DNA from: an uncultured Prevotellaceae bacterium
GTDB taxonomy: Bacteria; Bacteroidota; Bacteroidia; Bacteroidales; Bacteroidaceae
NCBI GenBank assembly: GCA_946540735.1
Contig: CAMNIN010000004.1
Location: 53,252-117,251, forward strand
DNA length: 64,000 nucleotides
Direction: 5' to 3'
This document shows positions 17,548 through 26,220 of the stretch, in pieces. The notes beneath the pieces are model-generated. The model ran no database searches. It was not told the origin of the DNA and was given only the letters and a program-made list of their open reading frames with translations. A program made the translations under genes and the position numbers. How positions within the stretch are numbered: the first letter of the stretch is position 1; each line of letters starts with the position of its first letter.

Positions 17548-19632
17548 TTAATATCCAGGATTCTGCCAAGCAGCTTTCTGCTCATCGCTCAGGTCGCTGC
17601 CGTCCTCATTCTTCAGACCGTCGATAAACGACTGCGGTATGGGTCGGTAGTTGTGACGTTCCTGGATGTTCTTGGCAGCCTCGGTGTTGAAGGCCTTGGC
17701 GCGCGGCACCAGGCTCTTGGTGCGGGAAAGCGTCTCCCAGCGCTGCCACTCACCGATCAACTCACGGGTGCGCTCGTTGAGAATGAACTGGATAGCCCTC
17801 TGTTTCTGGTCCGTCACGCCGAGTTTGGCCAGGATAGCCTCATCCTCTGCCGGGAGGTTGTCCCAAGTCCAGTTGGTGAGGTCAGAAGCCTCTGTGGTGA
17901 CCGGCTGGTTGGGGTTCGACAGATAGTAGGTGTTCATCCACAGGTTGGAGTTGATGTAGTTAGTGGCGGCGGTACCCGTATTCAGCGCATTTTTCTCGAA
18001 AGCCTGTGAGCCATCGACGTAGTAGGAGCGGTTTTCGCCAGCTTTCCACTGAGCCCGTGCGCGGATTACGTCGATATCCTTCTTGGCCGATGCGTAGTCG
18101 CCCAGGCGGGCATAGCACTCAGCTCGTATGAGGTAAGTCTCACCCAGGCGTGCCATGATGACGTCGCGGAAGGAGTCACCCTTCTCAGCCTGTCGTGTGC
18201 CGTCGGCAGTCTTGTTGATGCCAGCGAAGAAATTGCTGTACTTGTAGCCAGGTGTCATGAATGTGGGAGCCACATAGACACCATTCTGATAGAGCACTGA
18301 GGAGTTGGGGATCCACTGTCCAGGTTTGGAAGTCAGGTTGCCGCTTGTGGCGGTTTGGCGCTCACCGACTTTCCATTCCGGCAGACGGCCGGCTTCGTCC
18401 TTGAAGGTAGGCTCTTGCTTATTGGCGCCGAAGGTGTATTTGTCGTAGGTGTGGTCATCCTTTGTGTTGAGGATCATCACGATGCCCGGATCACCCAGTT
18501 GCACGCCAGAAGCACCCTTGTCAGCAACGTTGTTGACTCCGAACACCGTCTTGAAGGTCTTCCAGAGGCGGGCATCGTTGACGTGGTCATAGGCAGCGTA
18601 GGTGTACTCCGTCGGCCGGCAGCGTTGGAAGTCCATGTCGCCAATCCAGTAGCCGCGGCGCACCCATCCGTTGGAGAAGTTGGAGAACTGCGGGCAGAAG
18701 TAGTTGTAGGTGCGGTTGCCGAATCGTCCGATGGTAGAAGACGAGTTGTTGAATCCAGCTTCCATGAGGATCTCGTCGAGTTGTTCGGTGGCACAGTCGA
18801 CACCATTCCAGTCAGCATAGAGGTTGCTGTAGTTGGGAGCCAGTTTACGTACGCTGATGGCATAGTCGCAGGCACTGATAGCCTCGCGCAGGTCGGCCTC
18901 TTTTGTACCGCTGTTGAAAGCGTCGCAACGCTCGGATGCGCGGAACAGCAAGGCTTTTGCCAGGAAGTGGGCAGCGGTGGCCTTGGTCCATGTGATGCCT
19001 TTGCCGTAGGTGAACTCCTCACCCGGGAAGAGGTTGTAAGCCTGTCGGAGGTCAGAGATCACCTGTTCCCAGCATTCTGCCTCGGTAGAGCGCTTGAAGT
19101 TGCGCACCACGCCCGTGGTCGGTGTGAGTTGCAGTACCACGCCACCATACTGGGCTGTGAGCCGGTAGTAGTTGTAGCCGCGGAGGAAGTAGGCATGAGC
19201 CAGGCAGCGGTTGCGCACTTTCTCATCCTTGATGATGTCGGCCTTGGCGATGATGGTATTGCAGGAAGCGATGCCATAGTACACCTCGTCCCAGAGCGCC
19301 TGCGGTTGCGGACAGTTTCTGTTGGTACCCTGCACCACGGGTCCGAATCGTGAGTCGTATTCGTTCCATGCGTCGGAAGTCAGGTCATTGCCGCTGGTGA
19401 ACTCATCGGTGCCATAGAGTGTGATGCCATAGGCCCACTCATATCCGAAATGCCATCTGATGTTTCCGTACAACGAAACCGTGAGGGCCTCGAGACCTTC
19501 TTCGGTATCGAAGTAATCAGTGGAGTATTTGGTGGTCAGGTCCTCATCGAGGAAGTCGCTTGAGCAGGATGTCACGCCTGCGGTCATTGTCACAGCGAGC
19601 AGGCCACCTATGATAGATTGATAGAGTTTCAT
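17548..19632 (-). CDS. SusD/RagB-family surface glycan-binding lipoprotein
   Basis: A 694-residue SusD-family lipoprotein. The N terminus has a short hydrophobic segment and lipobox VTSC (Cys23), followed by SSDFLDEDL, the usual SusD start after lipidation. TPR-like helical pairs (CLAHAYFLRGYNYYRLT; YLIRAECYARLGDYASAKKDID) and C-terminal NERTRELIGEWQRWETLSR and NYRPIPQSFID are family hallmarks. It forms the lid of the SusC transporter and binds oligosaccharide at the cell surface. It starts 32 nt after the susC stop and is surely co-transcribed. It is longer than typical SusD (~550), with extra loops between residues ~280 and 480 that may shape ligand choice. Confidence 0.96.
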   Translation of the reverse strand: MKLYQSIIGGLLAVTMTAGVTSCSSDFLDEDLTTKYSTDYFDTEEGLEALTVSLYGNIRWHFGYEWAYGITLYGTDEFTSGNDLTSDAWNEYDSRFGPVVQGTNRNCPQPQALWDEVYYGIASCNTIIAKADIIKDEKVRNRCLAHAYFLRGYNYYRLTAQYGGVVLQLTPTTGVVRNFKRSTEAECWEQVISDLRQAYNLFPGEEFTYGKGITWTKATAAHFLAKALLFRASERCDAFNSGTKEADLREAISACDYAISVRKLAPNYSNLYADWNGVDCATEQLDEILMEAGFNNSSSTIGRFGNRTYNYFCPQFSNFSNGWVRRGYWIGDMDFQRCRPTEYTYAAYDHVNDARLWKTFKTVFGVNNVADKGASGVQLGDPGIVMILNTKDDHTYDKYTFGANKQEPTFKDEAGRLPEWKVGERQTATSGNLTSKPGQWIPNSSVLYQNGVYVAPTFMTPGYKYSNFFAGINKTADGTRQAEKGDSFRDVIMARLGETYLIRAECYARLGDYASAKKDIDVIRARAQWKAGENRSYYVDGSQAFEKNALNTGTAATNYINSNLWMNTYYLSNPNQPVTTEASDLTNWTWDNLPAEDEAILAKLGVTDQKQRAIQFILNERTRELIGEWQRWETLSRTKSLVPRAKAFNTEAAKNIQERHNYRPIPQSFIDGLKNEDGSDLSDEQKAAWQNPGY

Positions 19633-19664
19633 ATCCTATTGTCTTTAGTTGTTGTTGTCTTATA

Positions 19665-22600
19665 TTAGAATCCCAGTTCCAAACCGAAGACGAAGCTGCG
19701 GTTGAAGTAAGTGCGGCCAGTGTCGAGATCAAACCCGCTGATTGACTGTTTCAGGCTGAATGGGTTGATGACCTGTGCATAGACTTTGACATGTGAGAGA
19801 CCAGAGCGGTATAACAGATTCTTAGGAAGGTTGTAGCCGAGCGAGATGTTGCGCACCTTGATGAAGGAAGCCTTCTTGTAGCCCAGTTTTCCAGAGAACT
19901 GGTCGGCGGATCCTGATGTGGCCTGTGCCAGGATAGGCATTTGATACTCAGCGCCAGTGTTCTTGGGAGTCCAGTAGTCGATCTCACGCTGGTTGCCATG
20001 AGCCGTCTCCGCCTCGCCACCGGTGTTGAAGTAGTATCCCATGCGTCCGAACATGCTGATACCCAGTTCGAGTCCTTTCCAGTTGAAGGTGTTGCTCCAT
20101 CCCATAGTGGTGGTGGGGTTACGTCGTCCGAGCAGCACCCGGTCGTCGTTGGAGTCCATCTTGTAGTCGCCGTTTTGGTCGACCGGTTTCACCATACCAG
20201 GACGGAATTTATAGCCGTTCTCGTTCCATTTGGTCATCTCAGCCTGGTCTTCCGGAGTATCTTGCCAGAGTCCATCGGTAGCGAAGTCGTAGTAGACGCT
20301 GATGCTTTCGCCGATAAACCATCCGTTGTCGACCATGTCGTTCTTGCCGTAGGCCAGTTCGACGATCTCATCTTTCTGGTAAGCGATGTTGAAGTCAGTC
20401 TCCCAAGTGAAGTCCTTGGTCATGACGGGCAGGGCATTGAGGGTGAACTCCACACCATGGTTCTTGGTCTTTCCGATATTGGAGAGCGTGCTGGGGAATC
20501 CGGTCAGTGTGGGGATGGTGGTCGACATGATCAGGTCGTTGGTTCTCGACCAGTAGAAGTCGAGGCTACCGAAGATGCGGCTCTTGAGGAATCCGTAGTC
20601 GATACCGATGTTCCACTGAGTGGTCTTCTCCCATCCCAGTTCGGGATTGGCCATGGTCAACTGATTGGCCATGTAATACGGTTCGTTGGTGGTATATCCC
20701 TGTACGTTCCACAGTTTGCTGTCGGCAGCGTTGAAAGGCAGGTAGATACCAGTGATATCACCTTTGGTGCTGTAGGGGCTGACGGCGGAGTTGCCCGTCA
20801 CACCGACACCGAGGCGTAGTTTGAGGTTGCTCACCCAGTTGACATTCTGCATGAAAGGTTCCTCGATGAGTCGCCATGCGAAGGCAGCAGAGGGGAAGAA
20901 GTCCCATTTGTGTCCGTCGGCCAGCTGTGAGGCACCGTCCCATCGGCCGCTGACTGTGAGGAGATAGCGCTCATTGAAGCCGTAGTTGAGTCGGATCATA
21001 TAGGATTCCAGCTGTCGGTCGGTGAGTCCGGAGCTCATGGAAGCCTTTTTCGTGGCATCGGTGACATCAACAGTTCCGAAAGCATTCCAGAGGTAAGAGT
21101 CCTTGGCCAGTCCTTGGGCCTGCATGGAAGAATTCTCGATGTTCCATTTCGAAGCCGTCTGCAGCAAGGTGACCCCCAGTTTGTGTTTCTCGGCGAAGGT
21201 GCGGTCGTAGGTGATCATGTTGTCGAGCGTCCAAGAGAAGTCGCGGCGGTTCTGGAGTCTGGAGAAGTTGGTGCCTTCAGTACCGTCTTGGTTGACTTTA
21301 TGAGCCGAGAATCCGTCGACGTAGACCCCCTCTCGCCAGTGGCGGAAGTCAGGACCGAAATTGATTTTGTAGCGCAGTCCCTCGACCGGTTCGAAGATTT
21401 CGCCGAAGTCCACGGTGGCGGAGAAGTTGCCCAGAGCGCGGAAAGTCTGTGATTTCTGCTGAGAGTGCTTCCATTCCTCCATGATGGTGTAGACGGTAGT
21501 CTCGCCACCCGGGTGAGTCACCACGTTGCCTTGCTCGTCGTAGGGCACAGCGAAGTTATAGATCTGTTTGGCCGTGCCGTAGATAGCGTCGGGCACGGAA
21601 CCTGAACGTCCTTGCAGGGTTGACATACCGTAGTCCTGCTCTTGCCAAGACCCGTTGATGTTGGCCTGGATGGTGAACCATTTTGTCGGTTTGATATTCA
21701 CGCTCACCTTGCCGGTATAGCGGTCATACCACTGTCCCTTCTGTGTACCTTTGTTGCTCAGGTAGCCGAAAGAAGCGTAAGCGTTCATCTTGTCTGTACC
21801 ACCGCTGACGGCCAGGGTGTGCTCATGTGAGAGTGCGGTCTGTGTCACGTAGTCCGTCCAGTCGGTGTTGGTCACCTTTGAGGGGTCCCATGAACCGCCG
21901 GCCCATCCTTTTTTGATATTGTTCCACGATGTGTGGTTGTCCTCCGAGGTGTCGAAGAGTTTCTCATCGTTGGCCATGGTGGGAGAGTCGGGGTGAGCAA
22001 ATTCCTCCGCATTCTGGTTATAGGCAGCCCAGCGGCGGAATTCGATCATGTCGGCGGCACTCATGGAAGGAGAGCGGTCGACGATGTTGGAGACGGTGAG
22101 CGTACCCGTGTAGTCGATGCTCATTTTCCCCGTCTTACCCTGTTTGGTAGTCACCAGCACCACACCGTTGGCACCACGAGAACCGTAGATGGCAGTGGCG
22201 GAGGCATCTTTCAGGATGTCGATGGTCTCGATGTCGCGCGGGTTGAGCGTCTCGATGGCAGAGGCAGACATCAGAGGCACGCCGTCGACCACATAGAGAG
22301 GAGCGTTGCTGGCGCCGATGGAGCGTTGTCCACGGATGAGGATGCTACCCAACTGTCCTGGTCGCTCGTTGGTGGTGATGTCGACACCAGCCGCTTTACC
22401 CTGCATGGCCTCAAGAGCGTTGCTCACGGGCCGTACGTTGAGTTCCTCGCTGGTGACGCTGGTGATGGCACCTGTCACGTCGCTTTTCTTCTGTACGCCG
22501 TATCCCACGACGACGACCTCATCGAGCAGTTGGCGGTCTTCCTCCAGTGTGATTTTCAAGTTGGACTTGCCGTTGACGTTGACGGTCTGTGAGGAGAATC

Positions 22601-22853
22601 CCACATAGGAGACGACAAGGCTTCCGTTGGCAGGGACATTGTCGAGGTTGAAGTTTCCATCGATATCGGTAACCGTACCGGTCGATGAGCCTTTGACCAT
22701 GATGCTGGCGCCGATGATGGGTTCACCAGTAGCATCCACAATGGTTCCTGTCACTTTCTGCTTCTGCGCACCTTGCGCAGAGATCGTCTGCTGTGCTCCG
22801 AAGAGCATACCCAAGCAGATGAAAAGCATCAAACAGTAATGTTTTTTTGACAT
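19665..22853 (-). CDS. SusC/RagA-family TonB-linked outer-membrane transporter
   Basis: A 1062-residue TonB-dependent porin that imports oligosaccharides across the outer membrane with SusD. The signal peptide ends TISA before Gln27. A carboxypeptidase-regulatory-like domain follows (VTGTIVDATGEPIIGASI ... DGNFNLDNV), then the linker LDEVVVVGYGVQKK, the plug domain with TSEELNVRPVSNALEAMQGK and GSRGANGVVLVTTK, and a 22-strand barrel ending FVFGLELGF with terminal aromatic. Length is normal. It is the first gene of the susC-susD unit and shares its upstream region with divergent rhaM. Substrate is inferred as pectic oligosaccharide from GH28, GH105, RhaM and acetylesterase neighbours. Confidence 0.96.
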   Translation of the reverse strand: MSKKHYCLMLFICLGMLFGAQQTISAQGAQKQKVTGTIVDATGEPIIGASIMVKGSSTGTVTDIDGNFNLDNVPANGSLVVSYVGFSSQTVNVNGKSNLKITLEEDRQLLDEVVVVGYGVQKKSDVTGAITSVTSEELNVRPVSNALEAMQGKAAGVDITTNERPGQLGSILIRGQRSIGASNAPLYVVDGVPLMSASAIETLNPRDIETIDILKDASATAIYGSRGANGVVLVTTKQGKTGKMSIDYTGTLTVSNIVDRSPSMSAADMIEFRRWAAYNQNAEEFAHPDSPTMANDEKLFDTSEDNHTSWNNIKKGWAGGSWDPSKVTNTDWTDYVTQTALSHEHTLAVSGGTDKMNAYASFGYLSNKGTQKGQWYDRYTGKVSVNIKPTKWFTIQANINGSWQEQDYGMSTLQGRSGSVPDAIYGTAKQIYNFAVPYDEQGNVVTHPGGETTVYTIMEEWKHSQQKSQTFRALGNFSATVDFGEIFEPVEGLRYKINFGPDFRHWREGVYVDGFSAHKVNQDGTEGTNFSRLQNRRDFSWTLDNMITYDRTFAEKHKLGVTLLQTASKWNIENSSMQAQGLAKDSYLWNAFGTVDVTDATKKASMSSGLTDRQLESYMIRLNYGFNERYLLTVSGRWDGASQLADGHKWDFFPSAAFAWRLIEEPFMQNVNWVSNLKLRLGVGVTGNSAVSPYSTKGDITGIYLPFNAADSKLWNVQGYTTNEPYYMANQLTMANPELGWEKTTQWNIGIDYGFLKSRIFGSLDFYWSRTNDLIMSTTIPTLTGFPSTLSNIGKTKNHGVEFTLNALPVMTKDFTWETDFNIAYQKDEIVELAYGKNDMVDNGWFIGESISVYYDFATDGLWQDTPEDQAEMTKWNENGYKFRPGMVKPVDQNGDYKMDSNDDRVLLGRRNPTTTMGWSNTFNWKGLELGISMFGRMGYYFNTGGEAETAHGNQREIDYWTPKNTGAEYQMPILAQATSGSADQFSGKLGYKKASFIKVRNISLGYNLPKNLLYRSGLSHVKVYAQVINPFSLKQSISGFDLDTGRTYFNRSFVFGLELGF

Positions 22854-22919
22854 AGGTTTTTAATTAGGTGAATAATAGTATTTTGATAATCTGATAGGCG
22901 TATAGGTAAAGTTTCGACG

Positions 22920-22928
22920 ACAAATTTA
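22920..22928 (-). promoter_or_regulatory. Candidate susC promoter -7 box
   Basis: Minus-strand TAAATTTGT, 66 nt before the susC ATG, with no good -33 box. TGTCCG at 22960-22965 and TGTCCT at 22981-22986 lie upstream as a 21-nt-spaced near-repeat that could be activator half-sites. Confidence 0.35.
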
Positions 22929-23015
22929 GAAGAAAGAGCATCCATTGTCTATGTATTTTTGTCCGTTTTAGATAGATAAATGTCCTAAAAAGGTGTTTTT
23001 TATGTTTTTTTGGAC

Positions 23016-23024
23016 TACTTTTGC
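23016..23024 (+). promoter_or_regulatory. rhaM promoter -7 box
   Basis: TACTTTTGC, 28 nt before the rhaM ATG. Confidence 0.5.
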
Positions 23025-23052
23025 ATATTGTTTATCCTATCAATTTTTTTCT

Positions 23053-23370
23053 ATGAAGCGATTTGCCTTTAAAATGTTTCTCAAGCCTGGTTGTGAGGCA
23101 GAGTATGCCCGTCGTCATGCCGCCATCTGGCCCGAGTTGGTGAAGATGATCAAGGATGCTGGAGTGTGCAATTACAGCATTTACTGGGACAAGGAAACGA
23201 ACATTCTTTTCGGTTATCAGGAATGTGCGGGTGAGGCCAGCAGCCAGGATACCACCGACGTGGATCCCATCACCCAGAAATGGTGGGATATGATGGCCGA
23301 CATCATGGAAGTGAATCCCGACAATTCACCGGTCACCATACCCATCCAGGAAGTGTTTCACCTCGACTGA
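23053..23370 (+). CDS. rhaM: L-rhamnose mutarotase
   Basis: A 105-residue dimeric alpha/beta protein that interconverts alpha- and beta-L-rhamnopyranose in the cytoplasm, supplying the anomer used by rhamnose isomerase. The family's active-site residues are visible: Tyr18 and His22 in EYARRHAAIWPELV, Tyr41/Tyr44 in NYSIYWD, and the Trp77-Trp78 pair in QKWWDMMADIM. Length matches the ~104-residue family. I chose 23053, not the in-frame ATG at 22993, because it follows the -7 box at 23016-23024 and starts the conserved MKRFAFKM strand. It is divergent from susC and ends 16 nt from the convergent GH28 gene. It marks rhamnose release by this locus. rhaA/B/D homologues are not in the window. Confidence 0.93.
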   Translation: MKRFAFKMFLKPGCEAEYARRHAAIWPELVKMIKDAGVCNYSIYWDKETNILFGYQECAGEASSQDTTDVDPITQKWWDMMADIMEVNPDNSPVTIPIQEVFHLD

Positions 23371-23386
23371 TCCGGTCTTTTTTTGA

Positions 23387-24820
23387 TTATTGTGGTCTGA
23401 AAATTCCCTCGGGCGTGATGACGTTGTCGTACTGGACGTCTTCCACATCCGAGGTGAGGATGCATGGGCGCACGTCGGGCTGATCGAGTCGGAAGGATAC
23501 ATCGCGCAGGTGCAGTCCCTTGACATGGCGGGCGAAGAGGCCATAAGCCGGACAAGTGCCGAGGAATTTGGCGATTTCAGGATATTTCTTGTCGAGTTCG
23601 GGATAATTGGGGTCGACAGGGTGTGTGATGCCCCCTCTGTATCGGATATGGATATTGCTCAGCCAGATATTCTCCACCGGGTGTCCGGGCATGCCCGTGA
23701 TCTGGATGCCCGACAGGGAGTCGCAGTCATCAGCAAAGACGTTGCTGATGAGGATATCCCGAGCTGTGGAAACGTCGGTGCGCTCCTTCGGTCCCCGGTT
23801 ACGGCATCCAGTGGTGATATAGATCGGGTAGTGGTGCACATGGCTCATCGAGATGTTGTTGACGACGATATTCTCCATTTTTCCTTGGTCCACCTCCTCG
23901 AAGGCCAGTCCGCTGCTGTAGAAGCAGTTGCATCCCGTGATGGTGATGTTGCGGTATCCCCCGTTGCTCTCCGTACCGAGTTTGATGCGTCCGCAGACCC
24001 AGTTGACTTTCTCCGGAATGTAGGTGCCATCGAGCACGGTACCCACTTTATATCCCGTCACGATGCAGTTGGTGATGAGGATATTCTCGCAGATGACTGG
24101 TTTTTTGAGTGCGTAAGAGCTCTTCAGCACCAGAGCATCGTCGTTGGGGCTGTTGATTTTGGAGTTGGAGACCGTGGTGAACTTGCAGCAGTCGATGTCG
24201 ATGCCGTCGCGGTTGGTGTCGATGAGCACGTTGTCGATCGTGGCGAAGTCGCATCCAGTGATGATGATGGCGAAATGTCCGCCCCGGAAGATGGTGATGT
24301 CGCGGATGAGGATGTTGCGGCAGAGTTTGAGCGCGATGGCCTTGTCGCCCATACCGATACTACCGCCATGCACATTGCCAGCCGTCTCGGTATCCTTTCG
24401 GGTAAGTCCCCTGCCATCGATCATGCCCCTTCCGGTGATAGAGACATCCGTCTGTCCTTCAGCCCAGATCAGAGAGTTATGGAAATACGTATGTCCGCCG
24501 TCCTGGTATTCCGGGAATCCGAATACCTCAGAGGCATCGTAGGCACCAGCCTGGTCGGTAGCGATGATTTTGGCACCAGCCTCAAGATGCAGTTCGACAT
24601 GGCTTTTCAACCGGATGCTGCCCGAGAGGTATTCGCCAGCGCTGAGCGTCACCCTACCGCCACCATGAGCGGCGCAGTCTTCGATTGCGGCATTGATGGC
24701 CTTGCTGTCGAGGTTTTGTCCATCCCCTTTTGCGCCATAGTCGCGCACATCGTATGAGGTGGCAGCCGTCATCGTCAGAGCGGCGAACAAGAAGAATAAA
24801 GAGAAAAATGTCTTTTGCAT
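23387..24820 (-). CDS. GH28 polygalacturonase-family glycoside hydrolase
   Basis: A 477-residue secreted right-handed beta-helix enzyme that hydrolyses galacturonosyl links in pectin. The signal peptide (1-~20) precedes TSYDVRDYGAKGDG, the usual GH28 N-terminal pectate-lyase-like block. Catalytic blocks are NRDGID (203-208), SPNDDALVLKS with the Asp227-Asp228 pair, and GRIKLGTES (277-285). The GHG His block of classic endo-polygalacturonases is not obvious, as in many exo-acting or rhamnogalacturonan-type members. The start at 24820 is preferred over 24913 because it opens the signal peptide and follows the -7 box at 24842-24850. Exo-polygalacturonase or rhamnogalacturonan galacturonohydrolase are the likeliest activities. 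Confidence 0.9.
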   Translation of the reverse strand: MQKTFFSLFFLFAALTMTAATSYDVRDYGAKGDGQNLDSKAINAAIEDCAAHGGGRVTLSAGEYLSGSIRLKSHVELHLEAGAKIIATDQAGAYDASEVFGFPEYQDGGHTYFHNSLIWAEGQTDVSITGRGMIDGRGLTRKDTETAGNVHGGSIGMGDKAIALKLCRNILIRDITIFRGGHFAIIITGCDFATIDNVLIDTNRDGIDIDCCKFTTVSNSKINSPNDDALVLKSSYALKKPVICENILITNCIVTGYKVGTVLDGTYIPEKVNWVCGRIKLGTESNGGYRNITITGCNCFYSSGLAFEEVDQGKMENIVVNNISMSHVHHYPIYITTGCRNRGPKERTDVSTARDILISNVFADDCDSLSGIQITGMPGHPVENIWLSNIHIRYRGGITHPVDPNYPELDKKYPEIAKFLGTCPAYGLFARHVKGLHLRDVSFRLDQPDVRPCILTSDVEDVQYDNVITPEGIFRPQ

Positions 24821-24841
24821 GGTCGATGAAGTTCGTTTTGT

Positions 24842-24850
24842 GCAAATATA
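24842..24850 (-). promoter_or_regulatory. GH28 promoter -7 box with adjacent palindrome
   Basis: Minus-strand TATATTTGC, 21 nt before the ATG. The palindrome GGCCGAAAGGCC (24851-24862) abuts it on the upstream side, in the spacer where a repressor or activator could act. Confidence 0.5.
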
Positions 24851-24895
24851 GGCCGAAAGGCCGTGTTTTCCTTGGTAAGAAAATCCGAAAAAGCG

Positions 24896-24913
24896 GTGTT
24901 TGTGTACAAACAC
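24896..24913. promoter_or_regulatory. 18-bp inverted repeat upstream of the GH28 promoter
   Basis: Perfect 8-bp arms GTGTTTGT and ACAAACAC around a 2-nt centre, about 45 nt upstream of the -7 box; a plausible dimeric regulator site. No function is proven. Confidence 0.4.
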
Positions 24914-24933
24914 ACCCGTTGAAACTCCAAGAT

Positions 24934-26109
24934 TCAGTCGTCCTCCTCTTTCAAGAGGTCAAAGGAAGCCGGTTGGTGCGAGAGATTGATTTCCTGCAAC
25001 CGTAATTGCGTGGAACTGAGCCGTAGGTACCATGAGCCAGGCAACTCAACCCATGTGATGCTGTCGGGCACGGATGAGGCAGACTGCGAGAACTGGAGTG
25101 TCGCCTCCATATTGGGGAATCCGCCACCCGTCTGTTGGTTGTATTCTTTGGTATGCGAGTCTTCCCTGTCGTAGCCCTCTATATAGAATTTGTAGCTCAC
25201 TTTCTCCTGCGACATGGTGCCGTCGGGCAGTTGCGCATAATTGACGTGATAGGTACGGTTCCATTTGTCGATGCGGTAGCCCGAGATGGCATGGGCGAAG
25301 CTGAGCAGCACAGGCGACATGCGCTCCTGCTTGTTGGTTTCGGTGCCAGTGACGCGGTAAGCCGACCGGATGACGCACCGCGCCGTGTCGACGACGATGC
25401 GTCCTCGGTCGTCGTTGCGGTATTTCGATCGGAACACCAGTTCAACCTCGTCTTTGTTGTCGCTCTTGAACTCACCGTTCTGGCTGAACTTGTGAGAACG
25501 GATGAAGCCACCGTCGAGTTCGTCGACGAAATCTTCGTAAAGCATGCGGCGCAGGTTGGCCACGTCGGTCAGAGTAGTACTGTCGACACTGACGATGTGT
25601 CCCACTTCCTGACAGATATCGTAGTGGTCGTGGCCGTCGCTTTTCATCCGCATCAGGCCTTTGGATTGATAGGAATAATAGGAGTTGCGGTCGATGCTCC
25701 GGGTGTGATAGTCATAGCACAGGACACGAGGATGAGAGAAGTAGACTTTACGCTTAGTCTTGACCACTTGGCGCAGTTTCTCCCTGATCCATTTGGGTTC
25801 GATGTTGCGCACGACGATCTCAGCGGTCTGCCGGTAGCGTGGCGTGAGGTAAACGGTGTCGGAAAGCGAGGTCAGGACCCTGCGTTCATAGTTGAGGTGT
25901 GAGAAGGTGAGGCGTGAGAAATGGAAATCGATCACCGCCACCCCTTGATCATTGGTGATGGCAGAGCAGAAATGTCCGCCCTCCTTGGTATAGATGCTCG
26001 CTTGTGCGATCGGCTCATGGGTGACTTTGTCGGCCACGACCAGTCGTTGCTGTGCATGGGAAGAAAGCGTCATCCATGCGGAAACAAGGATCAGCGGTAA
26101 TACTCTCAT
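24934..26109 (-). CDS. Secreted protein with carboxypeptidase-like regulatory domain, unknown function
   Basis: A 391-residue secreted protein. The signal peptide ends LSSHA before Gln20. A carboxypeptidase-regulatory-like beta-sandwich follows (RLVVADKVTHEPIAQASIYTK with an ITNDQGVAVIDF turn; ~22-100), then ~280 residues with many beta strands and no motif I recognise. Comparable Bacteroidetes proteins are annotated only by the N-terminal domain. The start at 26109 is chosen because it opens the signal peptide; the -7 box TATTTTTGC ends only 3 nt upstream, which implies an almost leaderless mRNA. It is divergent from the esterase at 26221 and upstream of GH28 on the same strand, so it may be an accessory pectin-locus protein, but this is position only. 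Confidence 0.7.
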   Translation of the reverse strand: MRVLPLILVSAWMTLSSHAQQRLVVADKVTHEPIAQASIYTKEGGHFCSAITNDQGVAVIDFHFSRLTFSHLNYERRVLTSLSDTVYLTPRYRQTAEIVVRNIEPKWIREKLRQVVKTKRKVYFSHPRVLCYDYHTRSIDRNSYYSYQSKGLMRMKSDGHDHYDICQEVGHIVSVDSTTLTDVANLRRMLYEDFVDELDGGFIRSHKFSQNGEFKSDNKDEVELVFRSKYRNDDRGRIVVDTARCVIRSAYRVTGTETNKQERMSPVLLSFAHAISGYRIDKWNRTYHVNYAQLPDGTMSQEKVSYKFYIEGYDREDSHTKEYNQQTGGGFPNMEATLQFSQSASSVPDSITWVELPGSWYLRLSSTQLRLQEINLSHQPASFDLLKEEDD

Positions 26110-26112
26110 GGT

Positions 26113-26121
26113 GCAAAAATA
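26113..26121 (-). promoter_or_regulatory. -7 box abutting the start codon of the 24934-26109 gene
   Basis: Minus-strand TATTTTTGC ends 3 nt before the ATG, so transcription would begin at or just inside the start codon. Confidence 0.4.
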
Positions 26122-26165
26122 GTGAAAAATACAAGAAAAACTGGTGGTCAAACAGAAAAAAGCAT

Positions 26166-26174
26166 TAATTTTGC
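26166..26174 (+). promoter_or_regulatory. Promoter -7 box of the 26221 esterase gene
   Basis: TAATTTTGC, 46 nt before the ATG; divergent from the box at 26113-26121. Confidence 0.5.
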
Positions 26175-26220
26175 CGCTGTGACCATACTTCGATGGTCTG
26201 TCATTTCAAAAAACGCTACG

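Noticed and set aside
23390..24757. 455-residue forward open frame
   Set aside because: Antisense to GH28, whose catalytic blocks are clear.
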